Source: Microbispora rosea (GTDB taxonomy: Bacteria > Actinomycetota > Actinomycetes > Streptosporangiales > Streptosporangiaceae). From it: 64,000 nt of DNA. The notes beneath the pieces are model-generated. The model saw nothing but the letters and a program-made list of their open reading frames with translations, was not told the DNA's origin and made no database searches. The stretch is taken from assembly GCF_900156315.1 (NCBI RefSeq), contig NZ_FTNI01000006.1:124001-188000 (forward strand), written 5' to 3'. The first letter of the stretch is position 1. Every line of letters starts with the position of its first letter. The position numbers and the translations under genes are program-made. Positions 45,003 through 54,454 of this stretch are shown piece by piece.

Positions 45003-45182
45003 ACCCCATATCCCACCATCCGGGAGGGCAGTCCGGAAGGCTCCTTTACCCGCTTGCCGGTCGTGTGGCGCGTGTCAGCATTTCGACCCAACAGGACCAT
45101 CTCGTCCGGTTTGTTCCGTTACCGATTAATAACGCCCTGAAGGGTAAATTTCTTACGCATGGGTAATTCGGCCACGTCGTGA

Positions 45183-46577
45183 GTGGGCGATCACGTGGGC
45201 TTCTGGGATCGTTGGTCGGTCAGGAATCGCATCGCGCTGTTCACCGGCACGGTGGTCGCCCTGCTGTGCACCGCGTTCTCGATCGTGCTGGTGTGGTCCC
45301 TGCACCTGGCGGCGCGGGACAGCCTTCTGCTGAGGGTGACGGCGGCGGGCGGGCGGGTCGCCTACCTCGTGGACCATGGGCTGGCGGGGAGCGTGCTGCC
45401 CCCCAGTGGGCCGGATCAATCCGTCCAGGTGGTGGACCCGCAGGGCAGGGTGCGTTCGGCCACGCCGGAGATCGCCGGAAAGCCGGCCATGGCGACCTTC
45501 CGTCCCACGGCGCCGAGCCGCAAGGCCACGCGCGAGGTCTGCGGTGGCGTCTTCGGCGCGGACCAGTGTCACGTCGTGGTCGCGCAGCAGGTCTACGCCA
45601 ACGGCGGAGACTGGACCGTCTACAGCGCCGCGCCGGTCCAGGAACTCGATGTGCCGCCGGGCCTGGTGGCCGGTCTGGCCGCGGGATCCGTGCTCGTCAC
45701 GGCCGCCGTCGCGTACGGCACCCGGCGCAGCGTGAAGCGGGCGCTGTCCCCGGTGCGGGCCATCAGAGCCGAGCTCGACGAGATCAACGCGTCGGACCTC
45801 GGGCGGCGGGTGCCGGTCCCCGAGGCGAAGGGGGAGATCCACGACCTCGCCCAGAGCGTCAACTACACGCTGGACCGGCTGGAGGAGACGCTCGAGCAGC
45901 AACGGCGCTTCACCTCCGACGCGTCCCACGAGCTGCGCAGCCCGATCACCGCCATCCGCGCGCAGGTGGAGGACGCGCTGCTCGCGCCGCAGGAGTCCGA
46001 CCTGCGGGAGATCGGTCCGGCCGTGCTGAAGAGCCTCGAACGGCTCCAGGCGATCGCCTCCGACCTGCTGACGCTCGCCCGTCTCGACGCGGGCGCGCCC
46101 TGCGAGCGCGAGCCGCTGGACCTCGGCGGGCTCGTGGCCGCCGAACTGGACGTCCGCCGTCCGCTCAGGAGGATCGTCTCGCAGCTGACTCCCGGTGTGG
46201 TCGTCCGGGGAGACCGCATCCGGCTGGGCCGCCTGGTCACCAACCTCCTCGACAACGCCGAAAGGCACGCCGTCACCACCGTGCGGTTGGAGGTGCGCAG
46301 AGAGGAGCCGCCCGACGGCGACCCCCGGTTCCGTTCCGGCATGGCCGTGCTCGAAGTGCTCGACGACGGCGCGGGGATCTCACGTGACCAGCGGGAGTTC
46401 GTCTTCCAGCGGTTCACCCGGCTCGACACGGCTCGTAGCAGGAACGCCGGGGGAGCGGGTCTGGGCCTGCCGATCGCCCGGCAGATCGCCGAGAGTCACG
46501 GCGGCACGCTGACGATCATCGACAGCCCGGGCGGCGCGCGCTTCCTCCTGCGCCTGCCGCTCTCCCGGGAGCCCTGA
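45183..46577 (+). CDS. Orphan sensor histidine kinase
   Basis: 464 aa. An N-terminal membrane helix (about 18-42), an outer sensor region to about 160 with two Cys (VCGGVFGADQCH), a second helix (about 160-182), HAMP, then HisKA with His249 (ASHELRSPI). The HATPase has NLLDNAERH, DDGAGI and GAGLGLPIA. All motifs are intact. No response regulator gene is next to it, which is unusual for this OmpR-partner type. GTG 45183 has no good ribosome site; the 180 bases upstream hold an AT-rich patch (45115-45160) that may be the promoter. Confidence 0.9.
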   Translation: MGDHVGFWDRWSVRNRIALFTGTVVALLCTAFSIVLVWSLHLAARDSLLLRVTAAGGRVAYLVDHGLAGSVLPPSGPDQSVQVVDPQGRVRSATPEIAGKPAMATFRPTAPSRKATREVCGGVFGADQCHVVVAQQVYANGGDWTVYSAAPVQELDVPPGLVAGLAAGSVLVTAAVAYGTRRSVKRALSPVRAIRAELDEINASDLGRRVPVPEAKGEIHDLAQSVNYTLDRLEETLEQQRRFTSDASHELRSPITAIRAQVEDALLAPQESDLREIGPAVLKSLERLQAIASDLLTLARLDAGAPCEREPLDLGGLVAAELDVRRPLRRIVSQLTPGVVVRGDRIRLGRLVTNLLDNAERHAVTTVRLEVRREEPPDGDPRFRSGMAVLEVLDDGAGISRDQREFVFQRFTRLDTARSRNAGGAGLGLPIARQIAESHGGTLTIIDSPGGARFLLRLPLSREP

Positions 46578-46654
46578 CCGGGGCGGCCGGCCCCTGCGCA
46601 TTCCGCATACCTGAGTCCAGGGCCGCGCCCGTGGCCCGTACGCCTGACCCGGCG

Positions 46655-47437
46655 TCAGCGAGCCTCGGCCCGGCTCTCCGTGGTCGTCTCGTCCTCTCGC
46701 CGGGTGCGCCGCTGGCGAGGCGCGGCCTTGCGTACCGTCGTCGTGGCCTCCTCGCCGGGCCGCTCCGTCGCCCTCCCGGTTCCGGCCCCGGTTCCGGCCG
46801 CGGTGGAGCCCGCGCTCTCGCCGGAGCCGCCCGCCGGGGCCGGCTTCGGCGACGCGGGCGAGCCGGTGGAGGGGGCGGGCTTGGACTGCCGGTCCCCGGA
46901 AGCGGGCCCGGACGGGGCGGGGCGGGGCTGAGGTTCGCCCGCGCCCGGCTCGCCGGGCCGTGGCGGACGCAGCGCCGCGATGACGGCGTCGGCCTCCGCG
47001 TCGGCCGCGAACTCTCCGGCCGCCTCGGCCTCGCGCCGTTTGATGACCACCATGTGATCGACGGAGATCCGGCCCGCGCCGGTGACGGCCAGCAGCACGG
47101 AGGCGGCCCCGAGGGCCACGATCAGTTCGATGTCGCCTCCGGTGAGCGGCAGGCCGTTGTCTCCGGCCGTGACCACGAACACCGCGAGGGCCTCGGCGAA
47201 CAGCAGCAGCCCGACGGCCGGCACGGCGAGGCCCGCGATCAGCAGCGTGCCGCCCACCAGCTCGGTCAGCATGGTCACCGGCGCCCACACGTGGGGCAGC
47301 GGGGCCTGGAGCGCGGTGAACTGGTCGGCGGTGGCGTTGAGGCCGGCTTCGAGCTTCTGCCAGCCGTTGGCGAAGAAGATCCCGCCGACGCCCATGCGGG
47401 CGGCCAGCGAGGCTAAGTCGTGCAAGGTTCTCTTCAC
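46655..47437 (-). CDS. DoxX family membrane protein with long disordered tail
   Basis: 260 aa. The first 125 residues are a four-helix DoxX domain (GVGGIFFANGWQKLEAG, then VTMLTELVGGTLLIAGLAVPA). The remaining half is Pro/Ala/Gly/Ser/Glu/Arg-rich, without predicted fold, and ends very basic (RKAAPRQRRTRRED). DoxX proteins are tied to thiosulfate or redox functions; here no partner gene is adjacent. GTG 47437 follows GAGAAG. Confidence 0.82.
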   Translation of the reverse strand: MKRTLHDLASLAARMGVGGIFFANGWQKLEAGLNATADQFTALQAPLPHVWAPVTMLTELVGGTLLIAGLAVPAVGLLLFAEALAVFVVTAGDNGLPLTGGDIELIVALGAASVLLAVTGAGRISVDHMVVIKRREAEAAGEFAADAEADAVIAALRPPRPGEPGAGEPQPRPAPSGPASGDRQSKPAPSTGSPASPKPAPAGGSGESAGSTAAGTGAGTGRATERPGEEATTTVRKAAPRQRRTRREDETTTESRAEAR

Positions 47438-47512
47438 GGCTTCTCACTCTGGGTGGGGGGTGACTTGCCCGGACACTTCCCCGACTGCGCCGCCGTCATG
47501 CGTCCGGCCCGC

Positions 47513-49102
47513 TCAGGTCCGTACGCCGTCGGACTCCTCGGCATCGGCGCTCGCGGGGGTGGGAACGTGGCGGGGGAGCAGCAGGGCCACGGCCAGCGCG
47601 GTGAGCGCGAGCAGCGCCAGGCTGACGACGATGGTGGAGTGCAGGGCGGTGACGAAGGCCGCGCGGGCGGCCTCGAGCAGCGCGGTTCCGGTCGTGCCGG
47701 TCTCGTCGGCCACGTGCGCGGCCGCGGCCAGCGACTCGCGCGCCTGCGCCATGAGCCCGGCCGGGATCCCCGGGACGCTGGTGAGGGAGGGGGCGTACAC
47801 GATCGTGGTGATCGTCCCGAGCACGGCGATGCCGAGGCCCGCCCCGAGCTCGTAGGCCGTCTCCTCGATCGCGGCGGCGCCCCCGGCCCGCGACTCCGGC
47901 ACGGTGGCCATGATCGTGTCCGACGCCGCCAGCAGGGCGACCTCGACGCCGAAGCCGATCCCCACGAAGCAGGCCGTCAGCATCACCGGATGCTGCTCGG
48001 TTCCCCAGGTCAGCACCGGGGTGAGGGACAGCGCGGTCAGGGCGAGGCCGCCGCCCACCGTCGCGCGCAGCCCGACGCGTCCCAGCACGTGCGCGGCGGC
48101 CAGGCCGCCCGCGATCGCCGCGACCATGAGCGGCAGCATCCGCACGGCGGCCTGCAGGGGCGACAGCCCCAGCACGAGCTGGAGATACTGCGCCAGCATC
48201 AGCTCCAGCCCGACCAGCGCGAAGATGGACAGCAACACGCAGCCGACGCCGGTCGCGAAGCCGCGCTGCGCGAACAGCCCGATGTCGAGCAGGGGGAACG
48301 GCAGCCGCCGCTGCCGCCGGACGAACCAGACGAGCAGCGCGACACCGGCCACGAGCACGGCGAGCGAGAGCCCGCGGCCCAGGGTGTGCCCCGACCCCGC
48401 CTCCTTCAGCCCGAACGCGACGGCCAGGATGCCCACGGTGGACAGCGCCGCGCTCAGCGCGTCCCACGGATGGTCGGCCCGCCGCGGCGACGCCGGCAGG
48501 ATCCGTACGGCGAGCGGCAACGCGACCAGCAGCAGCGGCACGTTGATGAGGAAGACCGCGCCCCACCACAGGTGCTCGACGAGGACCCCGCCGATCAGCG
48601 GCCCCACGGCCGCTCCCGCGGCGGCGACGGCGCTCCAGACGCCGAGCGCGATCGCCCGCTCGCGCCGGTCGGTGAAGACCTGCCGGATGATCGAGAGCGT
48701 CGCCGGCATGATCATCGCGCCGCCGACGCCGAGGAAGGCCCGCGAGACGATGAGCGCGAGCGGCGTCGCGGCGAACGCGGCCGACAGCGAGGCCAGGCCG
48801 AACACCACGTAGCCGCCGAGCACGAAGGGCCGTCTGCCATATCTGTCGCCCAGCGTGCCGAACGTCACCAGCAGCGGCGCGACGACCAGCGAGTAGATGT
48901 CGATGATCCACAGGAGCTGCACGGACGACGGCTCCAGGGCCGCGGTGAGCGCCGGGACGGCGATGTGCAGCACGGTCGCGTCGACCGCGATCAGGAGCAG
49001 GCTGAAGCACAGGAGCACGAGCACCGACCACCGGCTCGCCCTGTGCTCCCGCAGGGCACCCGCGGCGCGGACGGTGGCGGACTCGACCGAAACCATGATC
49101 AT
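47513..49102 (-). CDS. MFS drug exporter, DHA2 (14-TM) type
   Basis: 529 aa with 14 predicted membrane helices. The antiporter motifs of this subfamily are visible: GTLGDRYGRRPFVLGG (motif A), LIVSRAFLGVGGAM (motif B) and GVWSAVAAAGAAVGPLIGGVL (motif C). DHA2 members pump out cationic dyes, antiseptics or the host's own antibiotics using the proton gradient. Alternative ATG codons at 49102 and 49096 exist. The gene is divergent from the AAA ATPase gene, with a 290-bp gap in which I see only a possible -10 for the latter. Confidence 0.9.
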   Translation of the reverse strand: MIMVSVESATVRAAGALREHRASRWSVLVLLCFSLLLIAVDATVLHIAVPALTAALEPSSVQLLWIIDIYSLVVAPLLVTFGTLGDRYGRRPFVLGGYVVFGLASLSAAFAATPLALIVSRAFLGVGGAMIMPATLSIIRQVFTDRRERAIALGVWSAVAAAGAAVGPLIGGVLVEHLWWGAVFLINVPLLLVALPLAVRILPASPRRADHPWDALSAALSTVGILAVAFGLKEAGSGHTLGRGLSLAVLVAGVALLVWFVRRQRRLPFPLLDIGLFAQRGFATGVGCVLLSIFALVGLELMLAQYLQLVLGLSPLQAAVRMLPLMVAAIAGGLAAAHVLGRVGLRATVGGGLALTALSLTPVLTWGTEQHPVMLTACFVGIGFGVEVALLAASDTIMATVPESRAGGAAAIEETAYELGAGLGIAVLGTITTIVYAPSLTSVPGIPAGLMAQARESLAAAAHVADETGTTGTALLEAARAAFVTALHSTIVVSLALLALTALAVALLLPRHVPTPASADAEESDGVRT

Positions 49103-49362
49103 AGTCCGCTCAGTGCTCCTGCTCCGAAATCCCGGCCGGCTGGAACATGCGTGGCAGCTTAGGCCATGGGAAGCGGATCTCTCAGCCCTTCGGGTGATGT
49201 CGGGAACAAATCGCCGGATCCGTATCACCCCAGGTGGTCACGCGGAGCAATCCGCCCGCATCCGGTAGTCGCGTACCACCCGGCTCGGGCGGGCGTCCCG
49301 CTCCGGCGACGTGCAGGGTTCACCGCGCCGCATGGGTCCACCCATTCCGTTCGCACGTGCGG

Positions 49363-49368
49363 TATAAC
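49363..49368 (+). promoter_or_regulatory. Possible -10 box of the AAA ATPase gene
   Basis: TATAAC, an AT-rich hexamer in GC-rich surroundings, 25 bases before the start codon. No clear -35 is seen. Confidence 0.35.
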
Positions 49369-49392
49369 CGGGGTCGAAGCGGGGAGGCGTCG

Positions 49393-51741
49393 ATGCGGGA
49401 CTCCGACAGGGCACGGGCGGCGAGCCTCTTAAGCCGGACTGCGGCACGTGATCTGTTCGAACAGGTGCGTTTCCGCTATTTCCAACTTCCGCCGTTCGCG
49501 CGACGCGCGTTGTTCGTCGTGCTGCTCGTCGCCACCATGGGACTGGCCGCGGCGCTCAACTGGTCGCTCGCGCCCACCTTCATCTACACGTTCCTGGCGC
49601 TGTGCTTCCTCGCGCTGGCGCTCAGCTACCCGCGCGCCGCCGCGACCGTGCTCGTGCTCGCCGGGTGGGGCCTGCTGCTGCCGCTGTTCATGGGCGTGTT
49701 CGGCGGGCAGTCGATCGTGCCCGGCGCGTTGATGCTGCTGGGCGCGCTGACCGGCGTCGCCGCCCACCTGATCCGCTGGGTCCCGCCGTGGCTGACGACG
49801 CTGATGGCCCTCGCGCCCGCCGGCGTCGTCGCGCTGTCGCTGTCGCCGCTGTCGTCGTCCGCCGCCCTGTGGGGCGCGTACGGCGTCGCCGCCGCCGTGC
49901 TCCTCTACCGCCTGGTGCTGGCCCGCAGGGTGCGCGCGGAGGCGGAGCGGGAGGCGGCGGGCGCGGAGACCCAGGTGCAGGTGCGCGGCAGGGCGGGCGG
50001 CCACCAGTCCGCCGCGGCCGAGACCGGCGCTCCGCCGCCCATCACGGTCGAGCAGGCGCTCGCGGAGCTGGAGTCCATGATCGGCCTCGAACCGGTCAAG
50101 GAGCAGGTGCGCGCCATCGCCGCGTCGATCGAGGCGGCCCGGCTGCGCAGGGAGGCCGGTTACGCCAACGAGCGGCCGATGCGCCACTTCGTGTTCGTCG
50201 GCCCTCCCGGGACCGGCAAGACCAGCGTCGCCAGGTCGCTCGCCAAGATTTTCTACGCGTTCGGGCTGCTGGAGACGCCGTTCGTGGTCGAGGCGCAGCG
50301 GGCCGACCTCGTGGGGGAGTACCTGGGGGCCACGGCGATCAAGACGAACGAGCTGATCGACCGCGCGCTCGGCGGCGTCCTGTTCGTGGACGAGGCGTAC
50401 AGCCTCATCAACTCGGGCGACGGCCAGCCCGACCGGTTCGGCGCGGAGGCCGTGCAGACGCTGCTCAAGCGGGCCGAGGACGACCGTGACCGGCTCATCG
50501 TCATCCTGGCCGGCTACGAGCGGGAGATGAACGACTTCCTCGCGTCCAACCCGGGGCTGTCGAGCCGCTTCGCCACCCGGGTGCGCTTCCCCAGCTACAG
50601 CCCCGCGGAGCTGCTGGAGATCACCGAGGCGCTGCAGCAGCGCCGGGGCGACCGGCTCGCCCCCGAGGCCCGTCCCGTGCTGCGCCGGCTGTTCGAGGAC
50701 GTGGAGCGCCGGGGGCTCGTCGACGACCTCGGCAACGCCCGTTTCGCCCGCAGCCTCGCCGAGGCCGCGGCGCAGGCCCGCGACGTCCGCGTGGTGAGCG
50801 CGGGCGGGGCGCCGCGCGGCGAGGACCTGGTCACCACCACCGCCGACGACGTGACCAAGGCGTTCAACGAGATCACCGCGCGATACCGCGGCTACCAGGT
50901 CACCCCGACCCTGGACGAGGCGCTCGCGGACCTCGACACGATGGCCGGCCTCGAACCGGTCAAGCGGCAGGTCCACGCGATCACCGCCCAGCTCAAGGTG
51001 GCCAGGATGCGCCAGGAGCAGGGCCTGCCGGTCCAGTCGCAGATGCGGCACTTCGTGTTCGTCGGCCCTCCCGGCACCGGCAAGACGACCGTCGCGCGCA
51101 TCCTCGGCCGGATCTTCTCCGCGCTGGGCCTGCTGGCCCGGCCCGACGTGGTCGAGGCGTCGCGGGCCGACCTGGTCGGCCAGCATCTCGGCGCCACCGC
51201 GATCAAGACGAACGAGCTGGTCGACCGGGCGCTCGGCGGGGTGCTGTTCATCGACGAGGCCTACGGCCTGGTCAACACCGGCTACTCGGGGGGCGACGCC
51301 TTCGGGGCCGAGGCGGTGCAGACCCTGCTGAAGCGCGCCGAGGACGACCGCGACCGCGTGGTCATCATCCTGGCGGGCTACGAGCGCGAGATGGACGCTT
51401 TCCTGGCGACCAACCCCGGCCTGGCCTCCCGGTTCAACCAGCGCGTGTCGTTCCCCTCCTACAGGCCGTCGGAGCTGACCGAGATCGCGGAGCTGCTCGC
51501 CTCCGGGAGCGGGGACAGGTTCGACGCCTCGGCCGCCCGCGACCTCGCCGACGTCTTCGACTGGGTGTGCCGGGAGGGACTCATCGACGGGCTGGGCAAC
51601 GGCCGCTTCGCACGGTCGCTGTACGAGCGGGCCGCGCTGCGGCGCGACGTCCGGCTCGCCGAGCAGGCGTCGGCGAACGCCGCCGAGCTGACGACGATCA
51701 CCAGCGAGGACGTCCGCAGCGCGGTGGACGAGTTGTCCTGA
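49393..51741 (+). CDS. Membrane-anchored tandem CbxX/SpoVK-type AAA ATPase
   Basis: 782 aa. The N-terminal 200 residues contain about five to six hydrophobic segments (ALFVVLLVATMGLAAALNW onward). Two complete AAA+ modules follow, each with Walker A (GPPGTGKTS, GPPGTGKTT), Walker B plus sensor (GGVLFVDEAY, GGVLFIDEAY) and the AGYEREM element. The modules are of the CbxX/CfqX type found in Rubisco activases and EccA of type VII secretion. Two such modules on a membrane anchor is unusual. No ESX or Rubisco gene is nearby. ATG 49393 has GGGGAGG before it. Probably a remodelling motor for a membrane or envelope protein; the client is unknown. Confidence 0.88.
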   Translation: MRDSDRARAASLLSRTAARDLFEQVRFRYFQLPPFARRALFVVLLVATMGLAAALNWSLAPTFIYTFLALCFLALALSYPRAAATVLVLAGWGLLLPLFMGVFGGQSIVPGALMLLGALTGVAAHLIRWVPPWLTTLMALAPAGVVALSLSPLSSSAALWGAYGVAAAVLLYRLVLARRVRAEAEREAAGAETQVQVRGRAGGHQSAAAETGAPPPITVEQALAELESMIGLEPVKEQVRAIAASIEAARLRREAGYANERPMRHFVFVGPPGTGKTSVARSLAKIFYAFGLLETPFVVEAQRADLVGEYLGATAIKTNELIDRALGGVLFVDEAYSLINSGDGQPDRFGAEAVQTLLKRAEDDRDRLIVILAGYEREMNDFLASNPGLSSRFATRVRFPSYSPAELLEITEALQQRRGDRLAPEARPVLRRLFEDVERRGLVDDLGNARFARSLAEAAAQARDVRVVSAGGAPRGEDLVTTTADDVTKAFNEITARYRGYQVTPTLDEALADLDTMAGLEPVKRQVHAITAQLKVARMRQEQGLPVQSQMRHFVFVGPPGTGKTTVARILGRIFSALGLLARPDVVEASRADLVGQHLGATAIKTNELVDRALGGVLFIDEAYGLVNTGYSGGDAFGAEAVQTLLKRAEDDRDRVVIILAGYEREMDAFLATNPGLASRFNQRVSFPSYRPSELTEIAELLASGSGDRFDASAARDLADVFDWVCREGLIDGLGNGRFARSLYERAALRRDVRLAEQASANAAELTTITSEDVRSAVDELS

Positions 51742-51840
51742 CGGCGTAGGGGACCCCCGGACGCGTGTCCCGATGGCCGCAGGCCGTCACTTCCTGCTAC
51801 TAATCGACTGCGTATGGTAGCTGGAGGATCGGAGAAGCAC

Positions 51841-53544
51841 GTGAGAGCACGATGGCCGGTTGTCCTGGCCACACTGGCCGCTCTGTGGGCCGCCGGTGCC
51901 TGCGGCGTGCAGCGGGGGCCGGGTGAACCGGACAGCGGGCTCGCTCCCTCCCCGGTCAAGGCGTACGACATCAATCCGCTGGCCCGTGACAAGGTGAAGG
52001 ACGGCGGCACGCTCCGGTGGGGGCTCACCGACTTCCCGACCCAGTGGAACCGCAACCACATCGACGGCGACGGCACCGGCGTCAAGGCGGTGACGGACGC
52101 GCTGATGCCCCGCACGTTCCGGTCCGACGAGCGCGGGCGGCTGACCCTCGACACCGACTACGTGACCAACGCCAGGATCACCGCGACCTCCCCCCGGCAG
52201 GTCGTCACCTACTCCATCAACCCCAAGGCGAAGTGGTCGGACGGCAGGCCGATCACCTGGACGGACTTCGCCGCGCAGTGGAAGGCCATGAGCGGCCGCG
52301 ACCGGGACTACCGGGTCGACTCGACCATCGCGTACGAGAACATCCAGAGCGTGGCCAGGGGGGCGAGCGACCGCGAGGTGGTGGTCACCCTCGCCCAGCC
52401 GTTCAACGAGTGGCAGTCCCTGTTCACGCCGCTGTATCCCAGCACCACCAACGCGACCGCGGCGGCGTTCAACGCGGACTGGATCAACCGCATCCCGGTG
52501 ACCGCGGGGCCGTTCCGCGTGCAGCGCCTCGACGCCAAGGGCAGGACGGTCACGCTCACCCGCAACCCCGCCTGGTGGGGCAACCGCGCCAAGCTGGACG
52601 GCATCGAGTTCCGGACCGTGCGTCCCGACCAGATGGTCCACGCGTTCACCCGGGGAGATGTGGACCTCTTCGAGGTGGGCCCGTCCCCCGACGACTACGC
52701 GAGGGTCAGGGAGGCCTGGGACGCCGTGATCCGGCAGGCCGCGGGTACCCAGTATCGGCAGTTCACCTTCAACGGGGAGAGCCCGATCCTGGCCGACGCG
52801 CGGGTGCGCGAGGCCGTCGCGGCGGCGCTCGACCGCCGCGGTCTCATGCAGGTGGACCTCAAGGGCCTCGGCTGGCCGACCGTGACGCTGGACAACCACT
52901 TCCTCATGAACAGCCAGTACGGCTACCGCGCCAACGCCGGGGAGATCGGCGCGTACGACCCGAAGCGGGCCGGGCGGCTGCTCGACCAGGCGGGCTGGAA
53001 GCTGTCGGGCAAGACCCGCGTGAAGAACGGCAAACCGCTCACGCTGCGCTTCGTCGTCCCCGAGGGCATCGTCATGAGCGGCGTCGAGGCCGACGTCGCC
53101 CGGCAGATGCTCGATCGCGTGGGCATCCGGGTCGACGTGCGCAAGGTGTCGTTCGACGACTTCTTCGGCAAGCACCTCATCCCCGGCGACTTCGACATCA
53201 CCGCCTTCGCCTATCCGAGCACGCCGTTCCCGGTGTCGAGCGCCTTCGACATCTACGCGAACGGTGAGACCGGCGGCCGGGGCGACGACGTCGAGTGGTA
53301 CTCCAACCTCGGGCGCAGCGGGAGCAAGCAGATCGACGAGGCGATGTACCGCGCCGGCAGCACGCTCGACCCCGGCAAGGTGCCCGGCCTGCTGAACGAG
53401 GCCGACGGGCTGGTCTGGAAGAAGGTCAACGTGCTGCCGCTCTACCAGAGCCCGCAGGGCGTGGCCGTGCGGTCCGCGCTGGCCAACATCGGGGCCAACG
53501 GGTTCTTCGACCTCAGGTACGAGGACATCGGCTACGCCTCCTGA
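51841..53544 (+). CDS. Family 5 (peptide/nickel type) substrate-binding lipoprotein, orphan
   Basis: 567 aa. The signal peptide ends in lipobox AAGA-Cys21. The SBP_bac_5 fold is marked by GGTLRWGL, YSINPKAKWSDGRPITWTDF and FNGESPILADARVREAVAAA. These proteins bind oligopeptides, nickel or glycosides. No permease or ATPase gene is adjacent, so it must work with a transporter elsewhere or as a sensor. GTG 51841 has CGGAGAAG just upstream and gives a sensible signal peptide. Confidence 0.9.
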   Translation: MRARWPVVLATLAALWAAGACGVQRGPGEPDSGLAPSPVKAYDINPLARDKVKDGGTLRWGLTDFPTQWNRNHIDGDGTGVKAVTDALMPRTFRSDERGRLTLDTDYVTNARITATSPRQVVTYSINPKAKWSDGRPITWTDFAAQWKAMSGRDRDYRVDSTIAYENIQSVARGASDREVVVTLAQPFNEWQSLFTPLYPSTTNATAAAFNADWINRIPVTAGPFRVQRLDAKGRTVTLTRNPAWWGNRAKLDGIEFRTVRPDQMVHAFTRGDVDLFEVGPSPDDYARVREAWDAVIRQAAGTQYRQFTFNGESPILADARVREAVAAALDRRGLMQVDLKGLGWPTVTLDNHFLMNSQYGYRANAGEIGAYDPKRAGRLLDQAGWKLSGKTRVKNGKPLTLRFVVPEGIVMSGVEADVARQMLDRVGIRVDVRKVSFDDFFGKHLIPGDFDITAFAYPSTPFPVSSAFDIYANGETGGRGDDVEWYSNLGRSGSKQIDEAMYRAGSTLDPGKVPGLLNEADGLVWKKVNVLPLYQSPQGVAVRSALANIGANGFFDLRYEDIGYAS

Positions 53545-53554
53545 GCGGCCGCCC

Positions 53555-53588
53555 ACGGGTCGCCTCCGGCGCGCCGGAGGCGACCCGT
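53555..53588. terminator. Bidirectional terminator after the binding protein
   Basis: A 34-bp perfect palindrome (arms ACGGGTCGCCTCCGGCG). It lies between the plus-strand binding protein and the minus-strand pxpA, which converge. Confidence 0.75.
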
Positions 53589-53621
53589 GGGGGCCCGTGG
53601 GGGCACGGACAGGCCCGGCGG

Positions 53622-54392
53622 TCACGTGAACGGCTCCACCGTCACGCCCGCCTCCACGAGCGCCTTGCGGACGGCGGTGGCGATCCGTACGGCGTCGGGC
53701 GTGTCCCCGTGCACGCAGACGGACCGGGCGCCGACGCGCACCTCGCCGCCCTCGATCGTCGTCACCACGCCCTCCGTGGCCATGCGCACGGCGCGGGCCG
53801 CGACCTCGTCCGGATCGTGCAGCACCGCCCCCGGCCGCCTCCGGGGGACCAGCGTCCCCTCGGGCGTGTACGCGCGGTCGGCGAAGCACTCGGCCACCGT
53901 CGGCACGCCGTGCCGGGCGGCCACCCGCGACAGGGCCGACCCGGGCAGCGTGAGGATCGGCAGCGCCGCGGCGGCGGTGAAGGCCGCGACGGCCGCCACC
54001 ACGGCCTCCGCCTGCTCCTCGTCCCGGCAGGCGCGGTTGTACAGGGCGCCGTGCGGCTTCACGTACGACACCCGCCCGCCCATCGACCTGGCCATGCCGT
54101 CCAGGGCGCCGAGCTGATAGAGGACGTCGGAGCACAGCTCCTCGGGGTCGACCTCCATCTCCCGGCGGCCGAAGCCGGCCAGGTCCCGGTAGGAGACCTG
54201 GGCGCCGATCGCCACGCCGCGGTCCACCGCGGCCGCGCAGGTGCGGCGGATGATCAGCGGGTCGCCCGCGTGGAAGCCGCAGGCGACGTTGGCGCTCGTG
54301 ACCAGGTCGAGCAGGGCCACGTCGTCCCCGAGCCGCCAGATCCCGTAACCCTCTCCGAGATCGGCGTTCAGGTCCATCACACCAGCGTTCAT
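53622..54392 (-). CDS. pxpA: 5-oxoprolinase subunit A (LamB/YcsF family)
   Basis: 256 aa. Family marks are at the N-terminus (MDLNADLGEGYGIW, ANVACGFHAGDP), in the middle (SYVKPHGALYN) and near the end (VCVHGDTP). PxpA opens the ring of 5-oxoproline to glutamate with ATP, together with PxpB and PxpC. The usual pxpB/pxpC partners are not in the window, so this is a lone copy. ATG 54392 follows GGGAGGCAGG. Confidence 0.92.
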   Translation of the reverse strand: MNAGVMDLNADLGEGYGIWRLGDDVALLDLVTSANVACGFHAGDPLIIRRTCAAAVDRGVAIGAQVSYRDLAGFGRREMEVDPEELCSDVLYQLGALDGMARSMGGRVSYVKPHGALYNRACRDEEQAEAVVAAVAAFTAAAALPILTLPGSALSRVAARHGVPTVAECFADRAYTPEGTLVPRRRPGAVLHDPDEVAARAVRMATEGVVTTIEGGEVRVGARSVCVHGDTPDAVRIATAVRKALVEAGVTVEPFT

Positions 54393-54454
54393 CGCCCTGC
54401 CTCCCGCAGCTCGGTGCGGTCTCCATCCTGCCGCAGGGAGAGGGGTCGCCACGG

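Noticed and set aside
45159-45182. Eight-codon upstream frame before the histidine kinase (ATG 45159 to TGA)
   Set aside because: No ribosome binding site and no stem structure to suggest attenuation; likely chance.
49393-51741. Type VII secretion EccA
   Set aside because: No EccB-E or WXG100 genes are present, and EccA has one AAA module without membrane helices.
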